Assembly: GCF_008831285.2 (NCBI RefSeq)
Contig: NC_045139.1
Location: 19,016,354-19,080,353, forward strand
Direction of reading: 5' to 3'
DNA length: 64,000 nucleotides
Source of the DNA: Nymphaea colorata
Lineage: Eukaryota > Streptophyta > Magnoliopsida > Nymphaeales > Nymphaeaceae
This document shows, piece after piece, positions 24,400-38,900 of this stretch. A model generated the notes under the pieces. That model worked only from the letters and a program-made list of their open reading frames with translations, had not been told where the DNA came from and did not search any database. The stretch's first letter is position 1; every line of letters starts with the position of its first letter. The position numbers and the translations under genes were made by a program.

Positions 24400-27300
24400 A
24401 AAAAAAGTTAGGGGAACAAAAGAAAGAACCATTTTTTATTGGAGGAATCAGCACATAAAAAAAATGCTTCATTGGCATATATAAACCAAAGGTCAACACA
24501 TCAAACTTTCAATCTTCAATTACCAGGAAAGAGATAGGCATGCGGTGGACGAATTTTACGTCCTTTTGTTTTTTCTTCTCCACATCTATACTGGAGAGAA
24601 ATCAAAAGAAATGATTTAGGAAAATAAAGATGAAGGAAATGGGCATGCACCAACTTCCTTGATTCTTCTCATCTACAACAACCCATTGCCTACAAATTTG
24701 GCAACTTACTTTGACCTGCCTCTGGCCACGGATACTTTAATGAGGGGGTTGGTGAGGGCGAAGCAGCCTACAATTTTCTGGTCGCATATTCTTCCATCAG
24801 GAGATAAGGTCTTAACTGATGTCCAGGATCTTCTTTTGGGTTTCCATTGGAGAAGGGTACCAGAGGGCGTCTCTACTGTAAACGGTGCAATGTCTTTTAC
24901 CATGGTTGGGATGTGTATATCAGAGAAAGGCAGACGCAGCAACACTTAAGCGCTTCTCTCAAACAAGTTTGTCATCATTCCCCACCAACTTCTTTCCACG
25001 TTATTTCAAGTGCCTTGATCAAGTTTCTCTAAGCCAAAACCCGCTCCTCTACAACTTTTTTAATACATGTTATGGCACAAAAGATAAAGAATATTGATGG
25101 TTCGGAACTTGGGTGGCAATACGGTGCCCCTTTCAATTTGGGTGTCAGTGCATGCCACCATTGCACTCCATAAAAATAGCACCCATGAACACTAAAACTG
25201 TGTAAAAAACAATACACCATTTGCAAAAGATCATTAGTGTCGAATAACAGACTTTCGTCGGGAATGAAAATGTTTTTTTTTTTTTTGCTTTCATGTGATA
25301 TGCATGGCATTTCTATTTCACATGTTTTATATCTCTCCATCTTCCTTTTTAGGAAATTCGAAAATCCAAAATGTTACAAGAAACGGTTACCATCATGGGG
25401 GAAAGGGATTGGTGGCTATGACCAAAGCAATGACGAAATCTAGGCGAAGAGAGGGGTCCCAAACTTTGAAAGTTTCATCCCTACACAGAATAGCAGAGAA
25501 GGGCGGCGACATTTCGTGTGAAATGTACTTTGTTGAATGAAGCTGCTCCCTGACAAACCAGGCAGCTGGAGGGCACGATGCTATCTTCCTGGGCTTCTTC
25601 AATTCGTCTTTGTGGGCTTTAATTGGTCAAGCCGGTTCTATCACTGCTGGCTCTTACGTTCTGCCCTTGCAACCACAGAGACCACTATATACAGGCAGGG
25701 TGAAACAAAGGCTCAGGGAAACTAGGTCACACTTGGGTATCGTTATCCTCTAGGAGAGATGTGAAATCTAATAAGAGGGGTCTTCAGGGAAGAGTATTTA
25801 GAAAGGTATTTGCTCAGGCACTTAAGAAGATGTTTCAGTTTCCTGTAAATAGCGAGGTAATCGCATTCCGGAGTACAAACCTTCCAATGAGCTCTTGTAA
25901 GGTCTCTGCGTACAGAGAGCGAGAGCCCCTGCCTTTCTTGGTTCAAAATACCCCACTATTCATCTAGCCACTCCCAGTTTGATTAGGTTTAAGAGAATCA
26001 TGCAAAAGTTGGTGCTTTGGCACTGATCACCTTGTCGGCAGGCCTTCACTTTTCTTCTCCTTCCTCCTATAGAAACGCTGGCCAATCAACATCATATTCC
26101 CTTGCTGTAGACAGGCATAAAGAAAAAGAAAGTTATATTTCAGCAATTTGGACAAAATGGTCCTAAATTCCAATTTTAGGCGTTACCAACCTGACCAACT
26201 TAAGAATTAAGACCGAATCTTTTGTAAGTCAACCAAGATCCAACTCACAAGAAAATCGAGACCTGCATCTAATAAGGTTGTATCTTTGTCGTCCGGAAAT
26301 CGCGAAACTTCTTGCTTTACCAAATCCAAATAAAACGGTTCAGATTCAGGTTGCCTAGTCTGATAAATCCGATCCGTTAGCAATCCTAGTACTTAATCTG
26401 GTCGAATTTGGTTTTATTTAATCAGGTTCAAAGTAGAACCCCGGTTTGGGCAGATAGAGCCAACGGATGCTTATGATCTGCTCAAAACTCAAATATTCCT
26501 TACGAGTGAGGCTTAAACGACCTTACATAGGGTAGAAAAAGGACCCATGCATCTGGATCCTAACGAAACAATAATAAATTAAAACCTAAAAACTTTTATA
26601 ATTGGATCAAAATAAAATAAACTAACAAATAAACTTAAATTGCGATTTTTCTTTTCATTCTTTGCTCCTGCATCAATTTAGCATGGTCGTGTCAGACCCA
26701 GGTGTTAGATGGACTATCGTGGATGCGAGGGTGCACAAGTCGAAACAGGCCTAAAACCATTGGGAGAGGAAGTGGAAGGGCCAATGGGTTTTGCTCGTCG
26801 AACAAGCAGCAAAGTCTCCCGACATGCAGGGGTCTATCGAACCTGAAGCTCTCCTGACATTATGGTAAATGAATAGTTTTTTTCTTATATTTGATCTTCT
26901 CCGTATTGCTTAATGCAACTAACATTAGAAAGATTACATACCTTAGAATCAAGGTTATCAGAAACCCTGCTAATATGTCAAAAGCATCCTTCATGGGAAA
27001 CCGCTTTCAACCATACTTCTTACAACAGCTACACCGGTTTCCAGGAACAGCAGAACAGGACGTCTTGTTCTACCTGTTTTTAGAACCGCGAATCAAACGT
27101 ACTCTAGTAAGATCCAATGGTAAATGGACACACATTTTGCTTGTACAAGTCTGGCTTTCAAGTCAGTAGTAATAAGGAGAAGTTACGGAATCAAATGAAG
27201 AACCACAAAGGGCAGACTACCTCCCAAAATGAAACTCAGAAACATCAATATGTTGATGGTTTCGCACTGTCATTCACCAAAATTAAAACTAAGTCGTACC

Positions 27301-27720
27301 CAAAATTCAGCAAATTGAAAACTTGGGGCATGTCTAGTCATGCATAACGTCTCATCTGGCTTTCACGCAATCCATAATTGGTCCAAAGTTGACATTCTGT
27401 AGTGCCATCTATACAAATCCTGCAATAATTAATCCTTAATTCTTTGTGTTGAAGCAGCGCAATGCAGATAATGTTGGTGACCTCATCCATGAAGCTAAAA
27501 ACCTTTGAATACGTTAGGCAAAGACTCAAAGGGGGCACAATCCAACTCAAAGGGGAAACTAAAAAAACCAGCCACAATGCCATGACGGACGCCTTATGCA
27601 CTGAAAACCACATTATTTTGTTCGATCCCACTCGCATCAAAAGATAAATGACTTCAATTTCTGAGCCCTTCAAAACCTTCCTAGTTCCTACCGCTCAATC
27701 AGATAATAGAAGCTCTCCAA
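24400..27720. other. Spacer upstream of ODC, with unassigned exon-like frames
   Basis: No gene was recognised. The reverse-strand frame at 24706-24945 reads like protein (PFTVETPSGTLLQWKPKRRS...) and runs into a good donor consensus (AAA|GTAAGT) near 24700. A second reverse frame lies at 25393-25600. Neither has a recognisable domain or joins a larger model. Confidence 0.3.
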
Positions 27721-27727
27721 ATTCATT

Positions 27728-27966
27728 ATTTCATATACATGATAACAAGGACCCAAAAGATTTTATCTACTGAAGAAGCCTACTGAACTATCATCAACGA
27801 TGGGCCCCTCTTTGGCCTTGGAAAAATATAATTTGCACGCTTTACCTTGATTTACAAGTAATATTTCATATACATGATAAAAAGGACCCAAAAGATTTTA
27901 CCTACTGAAGAAGCCTACTGAACTATCATCAACGATGGGCCCTTCTTTGGCCTTGGAAAAATTTAA
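27728..27966. repeat. Two-copy tandem duplication, period 135 bp
   Basis: About 104 bp starting at 27728 recurs at 27863 with only a few substitutions. Both copies contain 'ATTTCATATACATGATAA', 'CTACTGAAGAAGCCTACTGA' and 'CTTTGGCCTTGGAAAAAT'. The high identity suggests a recent event. Confidence 0.92.
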
Positions 27967-28599
27967 GTATGCCACCAACCATCAGTACATCAAGTAGACA
28001 CCGCAGCACATTTTTCATTGCAAACTATGAAGGTGAAACTATACCATCAACCACCAACCCTTACATAGACAGCAGCCCTTGGCATCTTTAGAAGTCAAAA
28101 CTTTGACCGTTGAACTGCTCTGTTCAAATAGATGACATGGTACCAAACCTACCTTTGACTCTCTACGTTGGGAAAAAAAATTCTTTAAAAAGAATCAATG
28201 ACAAGAAATATAGAGAAAGCTCACTGGAAGCAGTGACCACTGCCTGGTCGTATGATGCTAAACATACTCGTGTGCACGTGTGCTGCTGTCATGCTTCGCC
28301 AATACAATCTGCCATGAAGTGGATCAAAAGATAATTATCATATTATTATTTTGCCCTCCAAAATAAAATTAAGAGAAACACCTAGCATTACTCGCCTCAA
28401 CAAATAATGCAACTTAAATTTGTAATTGCAAAAAAAGACATGAAAGCAAGTGAAAAACGATAGTCGTTATGGTGGAGTGACAATAATGGTCACAACGCCA
28501 ATGGTGACAAGTATTCTCAATAGTGAGGAACGCTCAATGAAGGTAAAACTAGAAAAGATATTGACAATAAAGGTGAGAAAATAGAAGCAACATCACAGT

Positions 28600-29981
28600 A
28601 AAAGATGCATGGAACAATGACAGACATAGTGATGTGGAAGTACAACTTCGTATAGATCTTAAAAGGCTAACAATCTTTAGTGCTGTTGCAGTGGCTGCCA
28701 CAAATTTTGTTAGCCTCCAAGAGTTGTTAAAACTTTGTGCAAGGCTTCTGACAACTTTTACGAAAGCCACCAAAACTCTTTGTGAAGCTTTTCACGATTT
28801 TCACAGAACTTACTAAAATTTTCAGGTTTAGGTTTCAGGAAGGAAATTCTTACAACTCTGCAAGTTACCGAAGCTCGTGTGATTTATAGAAGTCAAAATT
28901 CTTTGGTGTCTTGCAGAATTTGCAAAAATTTTGTGAGACTTAGTAAGACTTCTGCAAAACTTGTCAAAATTGTTAAACATGTTTCCTAGAAGGTTGCAGA
29001 GATAATGAAAATGTTTATGAATCTTTCTGATAGTTGTGTAGACTTATGAAAAATTAGTACAACTGCAAATTATTTCCAATAGAAACAACACTCTTTCCAT
29101 CGTATCACCACCCTCGCAATCACCAGCACCAGTACCACCACTGTCATCACATGTTTCCATTGCTTTGAGATCAACAAGCACCACAATTCTCATCATTCAT
29201 TTCCTTCGATATGATGTATCACTGCTGTTACTATTGGAGTACAATTACTTTCACCTCCTACGATATTTTTCATTTCTAAAACTGCCTCCACCACCACTGC
29301 CAATATCTTTATTTTGTATCATATTTGACACTGTTATTTCCACATCCATTTCCTTTTACTATGTCCCTTACCCTCCATCACTACAGCACCATTTTCATTT
29401 TCATACAACCTAACCATCAAACTCAAACAAATGACAGCTGAGTTTGTCCATAATTAAGTGACCCTAAATTTTGACTTGTTAAGGGCTGATCAGAGGCAAC
29501 TTGGTGAATCAAGAGTCAAATCGCCATGTTTGCCAACAACTATACAACCACTGCCACAATGATTTTTCTGCCTCTACCCAATCAAGTTCACCATGTCCCT
29601 CACCACTGACACTACCTCCATGTTCATTTTACAGTGATCATCACCTTATGCCACCATCATTGCTCTAGCATCATAACCTAACCCAAATGAAACTTAGCCA
29701 GGCCTATGTTCCATATTAAAAAACACCTATTGAAACATTTCATTAGGCACAGCTTAAGATGAGATGGTCAAAGGTAAGGCAAGTTCTTGTTAGATAAACA
29801 CCAAAGGGAAAACAAGCAAAAAAGGCAATCCTGTTCCACAAAGCACAATGCATCCAAGGCGACATAAAATAAGAAAGAGCTAAAAAGCTGTATTATGACA
29901 TCTACATAATTTCAAAAGTTTGAGACTCTTACCACCATAAATTTGTAACAGCAACCTCTAATTTTGTTTTCATATTGAAAT
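28600..29981. other. Low-complexity spacer downstream of ATR
   Basis: 28730-29040 is built from short imperfect repeats of the type 'ACTTCTGCAAAACTTGT'. 29090-29660 is rich in CAC/CAT triplets (degenerate CCA/CAT repeats). The end nearest 29981 probably includes the ATR 3' UTR. Confidence 0.45.
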
Positions 29982-32900
29982 TCAGAACCACGGCATCCAC
30001 CATATGTACATTTCTCCCAGGTTCTTATGGGATACTGCCTCAGCAATCAATCTCTGGGCTTGACCCTCAACAGCCAGAGGCAATGATGGTGCTGCACCAA
30101 CTCCAACAACCACTCCTTGCAGGCGGCCTTCAATGTTGCTCATTGCTTTCTGACATGGTCCCAAAGAAAACAAAAAAAAAAAAGGATGACCAAAGTTTCT
30201 CACTGCTACTAGACTAAAGAATTGCAGCAAATTAAGTGGAGGAAAACCTGTGCATGTGGATTATCAACCTCTACTCCACTAGACTTGTGAGATTTTGTCC
30301 ATTCCACCAGGGGATCATGAATAAATGTCTCCAGCACACTCATAAGAGTCTCTCTATGTGACCTGAGAACTGAAAGTGTGATCTCACAAGTCTTCAAGAA
30401 TATCCCCTCATATCCAGTAATCCCCAAGCCATCAACCATATTCTGCAGGTTCTTCAACCATTAGACTAGTGCCATAAGGAACAATACACGTCCAGAAAGC
30501 TAAAGATGTAAAGCTTTTACCTGGGTAAGCCTGAATGGTACCAACTCTGGCTTCTCCAGTAACAAGCCCTTGTCAAACAAACAACTAAAATCAACATGCA
30601 CACAATCCCCCGTTGTGGAATCAAAGAGAATGTTTTCACCATGCCTGTCACCCAAGCCGACTATATGCCCAACCATGGACCAGACAGCAGCAGTGTGAGC
30701 ATAAGCTATCCTGGCTCTGAACCATGCCCCTGGTTCCGAGAATGTAACCAGAAACCACTTGTGGAATATTGGAGGGAAAAGAGGCAGAATCTTTGTCTTT
30801 AACATCTCATCCCCTGGCATCTTACCCCGAAACTGGTCATATATTTTTTTTATCATTGGGTTTGTCCTCTGTCTGTCAAACTTCCCGCAGGCAACATATA
30901 AGTCTTGCAGGATATGTCGAAGGCCACGAGTATGAGGTACCCATTCTACCATCCCACAATCCTCTGTCAGTGGGATTACAGCAAAAGTGCGGATATACAA
31001 CTTCCTCCTACGGCTTTCTGGGTATTTGGATAGTAGATGGTTGATCATTGCTGTGAACTCCATCATACGTGCATCCTTTCTAAGATCATCTTTTGGCTTA
31101 CAAAGGAATGGATAGTCTGCACCATCGCTACCACGAAAGATAACCTAAGAAATTATAAAAAAATTCCTATTACAAGACCCAAAAAAGATAAGAATAAGGA
31201 TTCCCAGGAAAAATGCCAGACCATTAGTCCAAAATTACGTACCTTTTTTGGTTTCTGGAGAGACGAAAGAATCTCTGCTTCGTCTGCTATGCCTGATATG
31301 GTAGGAAGATCAGCAGAGAAAAGATCACGTCCATGAAGTTCACTTCGACTTAAACCATGAACTGGTAAATTAACAGTAAGAGCTTGTTGGACAGGCATGA
31401 TGACACCAACTGGCATCATTCTCTTCAATGTAGCAAAGTCAGATCCAATGTTGATCATGCGTGCTTTTGGATGTCCGCCATGGAAGCACAGTTTGATCAG
31501 GTGATCAATCAGGCAGGCAAATTCGATAAACAATTTGTCTTGGTTGCTCCCATGGCGAGACCCCTTTCTGGCAGATCGTAATATCTCAGCAGCTGCTTCA
31601 CGCCTTGCAGATATTGTGGACTTTGATACACCAGCCATAATCCAAAGTGCCTGTTGTGGATATTCTTGTAAAACAGTAGTAATGATATGCTTAACCAACC
31701 TCACAACTTCTTCATTCTGGTGACAGATTCTCGACACCAACTGCGAGAGAGTGGTCAACCATTGATATGTTGGTAAATCCTTAAGGCACCCACGCATAAT
31801 GCTCATAACCTTTAGGAATATAAACAAACACAAAATAAGAAAAATTAGAACAAAAGGTTGTGAGATGAACAAGAACAAGGTGAAAGAACATGGATATAAG
31901 TTCATACTCTGCCATGAACATTCTTGACTTCTTTATTGGAAGACAAACCTTCTCTGTGGTACTTGCTCCCAAATTCGAACCAGAGTGTTAATAACCTTGG
32001 CAAGGCCTGAAAAAGATGCTTATGACCTCTGTGAAGACCTTTTGCATAAAACAACAAGACATCAGGAAGATAAGACCACCATGGCTTCTCATCAGTTTGA
32101 GAATGCAAAATTCCACCACCAGAAGATGTAACCATGATTCTTGAACCAGAATGTCCATCCTTGAGTGCTTCTTGGTTCTCCTCCTGTCTTTTCTTAGCAT
32201 CAACAAGTAAATCATCACAATACTTGGCCATGAAAAAATATCCTTTCTCCCATTTCGGTTGGAGTTCCCTCACTCTGGAATAAAGGCTTATCACATCTTC
32301 TTTCTGCTTTTGGCCAGTGTAATGAATCCATCTAGTGTAAAGCAGGATTGTTTTCGCAGCATCTTCACTTTCTTTTGATGGTTGAGTAGATGATATGGAA
32401 GGCAAGTTTGGTGGGAGAAGTGAAAAATTGGCAATGGATGAACTTGCTGCAGCACCCAGAATCTCAATGGGCATATTCAGAAGTGCTTGTTGGAGCTCAG
32501 CTATTGCACGATCAGTTTTCCTTGTACTCCAGAAAAGCTTTGATTTCTCAATATGGACATTAGGAGCACCTGAAGATTGTGCTTCCAAAATTGCCCGACT
32601 GGCAGTTTCATAGTGACCTGCACTACGACAAAGTTTTGCATATCGAAGCCAGCAGATACCAACCTCAGCACCAAGATTGCTGACACTGTATACCATCCTG
32701 CGTAAAGCTAATAAAGGCTCTCTGGCCCAAAGAGATGGTTGTGTATAATGTAAACGATCCTCCCACTCTTTAACAAGTTTCAGAAATTGAGGACAGTCAA
32801 GACTAAATGACCTTTCCAAGAATGAGTCCCCATTCAGGAGATTGTGAAAATCCTCTAGTTCCCTGAGCATATGAAGCTTTACAATAAATGGATAAGCACG

Positions 32901-35900
32901 TGTATAAGACTCCATTCCAGCTGCAGCTAGAGGAGCCAGCAATGCTTGCTTAGATTGTGCAATTCTCTCACAAACCAAGTATTGATCCTTTCTCATCATT
33001 GCCTGTAAAATCTTTGCAATGCCCATATCAAAAGAAGCATTACTCACAGGACCACTACAAATTGCACCTTCTTTATCAGCACCAGCAAGGTATTCATCCA
33101 TCAAATCCCAGCGCCCAAGCCTCCAGGCTGCTTGCACACCTTGCATGAACCAAGTTTTCTTGTGCTGATGTAACCTGGAAATCAACCCATCCACATATGT
33201 GATCATTGCTTGCAAATGACACATGTTAAGCAGACAATTGAGAACTCCGGAATGCCTTGGAGCAGAGTTGGGTTCTGTCTGCAGTGCCTGCTCGCAGCAC
33301 GTCAGTGCTTCAGCCCAGTTTCCTATCTTTTCATTAATTAAAAGTTGGTCATATAAACCTGATGATTTACGTAAATTTGCCAAACCAAAGAGACCATCAG
33401 GTTCATCTAACCCACTATATATTTCCATCAGAAATGAGATGTCATCATCCGCAAAGAGGCCACTAGTTTCTGCAGCTGGATTAAAGGACCCAGATTTTTC
33501 TCGGACATGTGATTCAAAATACAACAAGGACCGAGCATAAGCCTGGCAACGGAATGAAGCTTTGGCGAGTGTTACTTTTGGAATGGCAACCAAAAGTTCT
33601 GAAACGTTATTAAATTGTATATTTAGTTGACCAATATGAGGTGCAGGTTCAGTCATTTGATGACTGGTTGTCTTTGACAATTGCCTAGTGGACTGTGAAA
33701 GCGTAATTTCTTGTTTAAGATCATCCACCCACTGACCAAGATTATCAAGTAATGTGAATATGGCTTGAATGCATACTTCACGCTGTCCTCCAGCAGTTCC
33801 ATGAACTGCTGCCCCACTGCTCTCTGATGCTGCAGCATCGAGAACAGATAGTATCTCTTCTGTGATGCCTTGGCATGCTTCTGCTGTACCATGACATAGA
33901 GCATTCAGCACTAAATATGGGAGCAAATAGAAAGCTGTTTCCATGTCATGTCTCACTATTCCCCGGCATGCACTAAAAATGTTAGCTCTCGAACCATTTG
34001 CTTGTAACATCAGTTTCCTAATCCAGGAATATATCCATCTTCTGAGTGACATAGAAGGTCGATAGATTGGACCAGCCACTACTGATTCTGTCACACTCTG
34101 CAGCTGAAATTTGGAAGTTAAACATGGTGCAATTATTTCTTTAACATAATTAGAGAACCGGGCCCATAGTCTCTTCCCTCTCTCATTTATTTCATGATTA
34201 GCTATGCTAGTTCCCTTAAGTGAGTTTTCCTGAGACTCTCGACCTTTTGAATGCTGAGAAGTTGATGATATGTCTGACCCATCTAATGATGCCTGACAAC
34301 CAGCAAGCTTTAGGAGTTCCTGAATGGCCAATGCAGCAGAATCTTGAACTATAGTGTCAGAAGCAGCCCTGAAAACCCTAGTAAGATGCTCATGAATCAA
34401 CTCAAAAATAAGATCATCATCAGAGCATTCAATCTTGAAACGTGGACAGGATGCCGTTTTAAATTTGGCAGGATCTACTGCACCCACCGCACCAAGACAA
34501 TCTGCAGAAACCAACTTCAGTCGCTGGCCCACATGAGTCCGTGATTCTTCTGCGCATCCCTTTAGCAGTGAGGTAATTAATGAACTCAGAATGTCCAAAT
34601 CAGCACTAGATTCACCCAATATCAGATCTATAACATCCTTTCCTTTTGCACTCAAGAACTTACTCAATTCACAGGCCACCATATACCTTACGTTCAAACT
34701 TTCATGATTTAAACCATCAACAGAATGTCTTAGGTGATCCCTCAAACTCATAGAACCACGGGCCTCTTCAATAACTTTATTGACCTTGGCAAGCATAGGG
34801 ATGCTTGGCAAGAGTGGAAGTTCTCGAATATTATGTGCCAACAGTATCTTATTCTCAACCACTAGTTCCTCAAAAATGTTGACTACCTTGTCAAGATGTA
34901 AAGAAGGATTTTCTTTGTACCTCTCAAGGCAAGGAATAAGAGCAGCAAAAACTTGAGAAGCAACATGTTTAAGGCTTGATGGTGACACCTTTGATAGTTG
35001 AGTAATAAAAAAGTGCCACACTTCAAGACTCTCGTTTTGAAGTGATTCCTTCTCTACTGCATGCATGAGGAGCACAATAATTTTGGGTACATAAGTACCA
35101 AGATGGGTACCAATCATTTCAATTAATTTCCCTATACATTTCAAGGCTTGTTTTTGTAACATAAAGTCCTCAACACGAAGCATCTTTCGGTCAATGCTGT
35201 TAAGGAGACCAACAAAATGATTACGCAAAAAACCTGGAAGATCATCGGAACCAGTAACAATACGAGCAACCTCTTGAACCATCTGTGGAACTCTCGCCAT
35301 CCTGAGAGAGAAAAGAAGTGTGATGAGAAACATGTCGCAACAAATTTAATCTACAGAAATTAAGATTAGTCTATGAGCATATTATACCTTCTACTGCTTT
35401 CAGCAGAGTCTGTATCTCCAAGAAATCGTACAAGTTCATCAAGAAGTGCAGGTAAAACAGCCGCAAATATTTCTCCTGTCCCAGATCCACTTTGCATTTC
35501 ATAAAACTGCAGAGCAGAAACCAATTCCTTGCCATCTGCTTGGAGAAGAACGTAAGCTAGCACTTTGTGGCACCACTCCAAAAGCAACAGGGGTAACTCA
35601 GTGTTCAGTTGATTAGCAAGCTCATGCAAAATATTAACGACTTCATTGTTATCCTGTTGAGAAATTACCAGCCTCGGGAGCACAATTGGCACCATTCTTT
35701 GAATAAGATCTACAAGTTCAATACCTAAAACACTCTCAGCAAACTCTTTGATCATTGTTGGACGGGTCACTAGTCTGGTACATAGATATTCAAAAACCCC
35801 ATCCCTGATATCAGTGAACTTGGAAAAGATTGCAACAATTCCTCCTTTGAACTGTACATGGCATGACTTTTTAATAAGTCTGGATGCAGTCACTCTCACT

Positions 35901-38900
35901 GCAATATGCTGGTTATCAAGTTGATCAATCAACAGGACAAGAGAAAAAAAGAAAAGCTGTCCATGGATGTCAACCGCACTCAAAATCCTTGATGTACATT
36001 GCAATATAGTCTCAACAATTAGAGGATCTTCAGTTGCTACAAAAGCATGCTTTATTTTGTCAAGAAACATTTGTTCACTTGTCTTCCCACATGCAGCTCC
36101 ATCCACAAACAAACTATTTGATAGACGGCCATCTAAGAACCAATGGATACTTGAGCAGAATGACTGGCGAACTGTCCTTTTGTTATGAAGAAGCAAACGA
36201 TCAATAGCATGGATCCATTGAGAACTTGTACTAACCAGCCAATCTTCAGATACATGCATGAGAATACGAGACAACACCTCCACACAGGCAACTTGGACAA
36301 CCTCTGATGATCCATCAAGGAGGAACTTTAAAATGAGGCCATGCAAACCATTGAAATCAAAAACCAAGACAGACTTTTCTCTTGCAGCATGAAACAGGAC
36401 TGTATTTTTAGAAGCCTCCTCTTTTGGCTTCTTGGCTTCCTTGTCACAGGTAGGACACCAAAAACCTTTCATGATAACCTCTGCAGTATTGACACACTTC
36501 ATCTTGCCGACTTCCATATATAATTTACAGTTGCTTTTAATAACATCTTCAAAGCAGCCCAATAGGCAGGATAAATAGCCAATGCAACGAACAACCATTT
36601 CTTTAACTTGTTCACATTTATCTTGGGCTAAACTTCTGACAGTCAAGAGAAAATATGTAACTACAGTAGAGCTAGAATATGTTTCTGTGTCAAGATGAAA
36701 AGGGCACATGCAGATGAGAGTTGAAGATGTGAATAAATTATCATGTATTTCCAATTAAGCATCCAAAACACAATTGAATGAATATATTGAGATATCAATC
36801 ATAAGAACAGCTATGTTAATACAAGATACAAATGACAGATCTACCAATGCTTGCCGAGGTGAACTACTTTGAGAAGCCCCAACAGCCAGAAGGAATGCCT
36901 CCAACTATCTGTTGGTTATAATCCTAACGGCTAGTTTTTGGTTATTCCAAAAGATGATCATTACCGAATAAAGGAGTACCTTAAAACCTTAAAACCAACA
37001 ACAAATGCTAAAACACATAACATTAATCACACTTTTTAGTACACCTTGAATACTTCCAAAAAATACACAAATTTTACAGAATTATAACAATTTTAGGTCA
37101 GAAGCATGATATTCATAAGATCAACAAGATTAGCACTCGAAATGTAACCCTTTTAGTACCTTCACAAGTAAATCATATTAGCTAGCTACAGACTTCAGAT
37201 AGAGAGTACTGGGTGCATCAGGATGCCTGAGAACTAACAGTTGGTATCTTATATAGCTCCTTGAAACCTCTAAACATGAATGTCAACTGAATACATAGGT
37301 AAAACACTTGCAGTGCGTGGGAAAGAGATTTTCATCTCATACAGGGAATTTGTAGAAAACTGCACATACAAAAAGCAGTCTCAGGAGACAGATGAAAATG
37401 CTGGATTGTGTCACTTTACCACTACCTCAGGTCCTTGACTGGAAATGGTTCAGCGAAATCCAGTAAGGAATGTTTTTATTAGCTAAAAAATTTCATAGAC
37501 AAGACAAAACTAGGGACACAAAACACAATTCAGAAACAAAAGAAAGTCCCAGTACATGACAGCTTAAGTGCATTTTCTCATATCAATATGACATTGGGAA
37601 AATGATCATAATCTTTTGTTTTAACTTAAGAACATAAGCTATATGAATAAATGAATTACAAAAGAAGCATTAACAACATGATAGGAACCTAGTTATGCAT
37701 ACTGAGAAGGAAATTTTTGCTAGAAGATCTATGTAAACAAGAAACAAGCCAAGACACTTCGATTAAAAGAAAATATGGACCTGAAAAATTTAATACCACT
37801 TACTCCATTTTCTCAGATGTGTATGCTACCACACTTGGACCAGAAAAGAAAAGCATCAGCGGCACAGAGACGATGGCTTCAATTCTGACATCTTCAGATT
37901 CATCACCAAGAGCCATATCCAGAATCTTTAGAATATCATCAGTTCCCATTTTGTTGCCAATCTTGTACAGAATTTGAACAGAGAGGCATTTTGTCCGTTG
38001 AATAAAATGAACTTGACCATCTGAAAAAGAATGAGTCCACGGCAGTACAAGAATTGATGACATATCCATATTGTTGAACAGGTTTTCAAGGGCAAGATGT
38101 CTTCCAGCTCCAGGACCATCATTTGAATCCTTGGGGTTCTGCTTTTTCATACAATCTGGAGGAGAACAAAACAAGTAGACATCACCACATCAGACAGGAC
38201 AATCATAAAAACCCATATGCATACAGTAACATGTGAACTGCTAGCTCCTAGATTGTAGGTGATTGCGCACTCACACTTCTTGCTTACTTTGCAAAATCAA
38301 TATGTTGTCAACTGCTTCAAGATAGAGGGACAGATCAAACTTGATCAAATTTTCTTTTGCTGCCTGAAAGTAAAAAATGAAGATACATGTAAAGAGAAAA
38401 AAAATATCATATAAATAAACATCTTCAAAGAAGACAACTTTCTAACCTGCTCAGCGATAAAGGGAATCCAGGCATGAACTTGCTGGAACAAGCGAATGGA
38501 TAAATTGGTAACTGGATAATTGCAAAATACATTTGACAGCATGCTTAGAGCAGCTAATGCAGTTTGAGGTGATGTAAATTCAGACATGGTAACACCAGGT
38601 GTCAGAAGTTCTACAAAATCCACAAGCAGATGCTGGAAATGGTCAGCATATAACTCTTCATCAAGTTTGCATCTAAAAGGAAGTGAATTTTGTAGGAAAT
38701 TTTCAACCACAACCAAAGAAGTGGGTGGTTCTTTATTAACATTATGACCAGTGGCATTTGCTTCCACATGCATTTTCCTCCTTTTCCTCTTTAAACTTTC
38801 TGCAGTTTGAACCATTCTCTTGTTCCCTGTTGAAGAAATATGCAACTCTTTGCAAGTCGAATCCCCAGAGAAACTAGGTCCGTCATCAAGAGCTTCCCCT

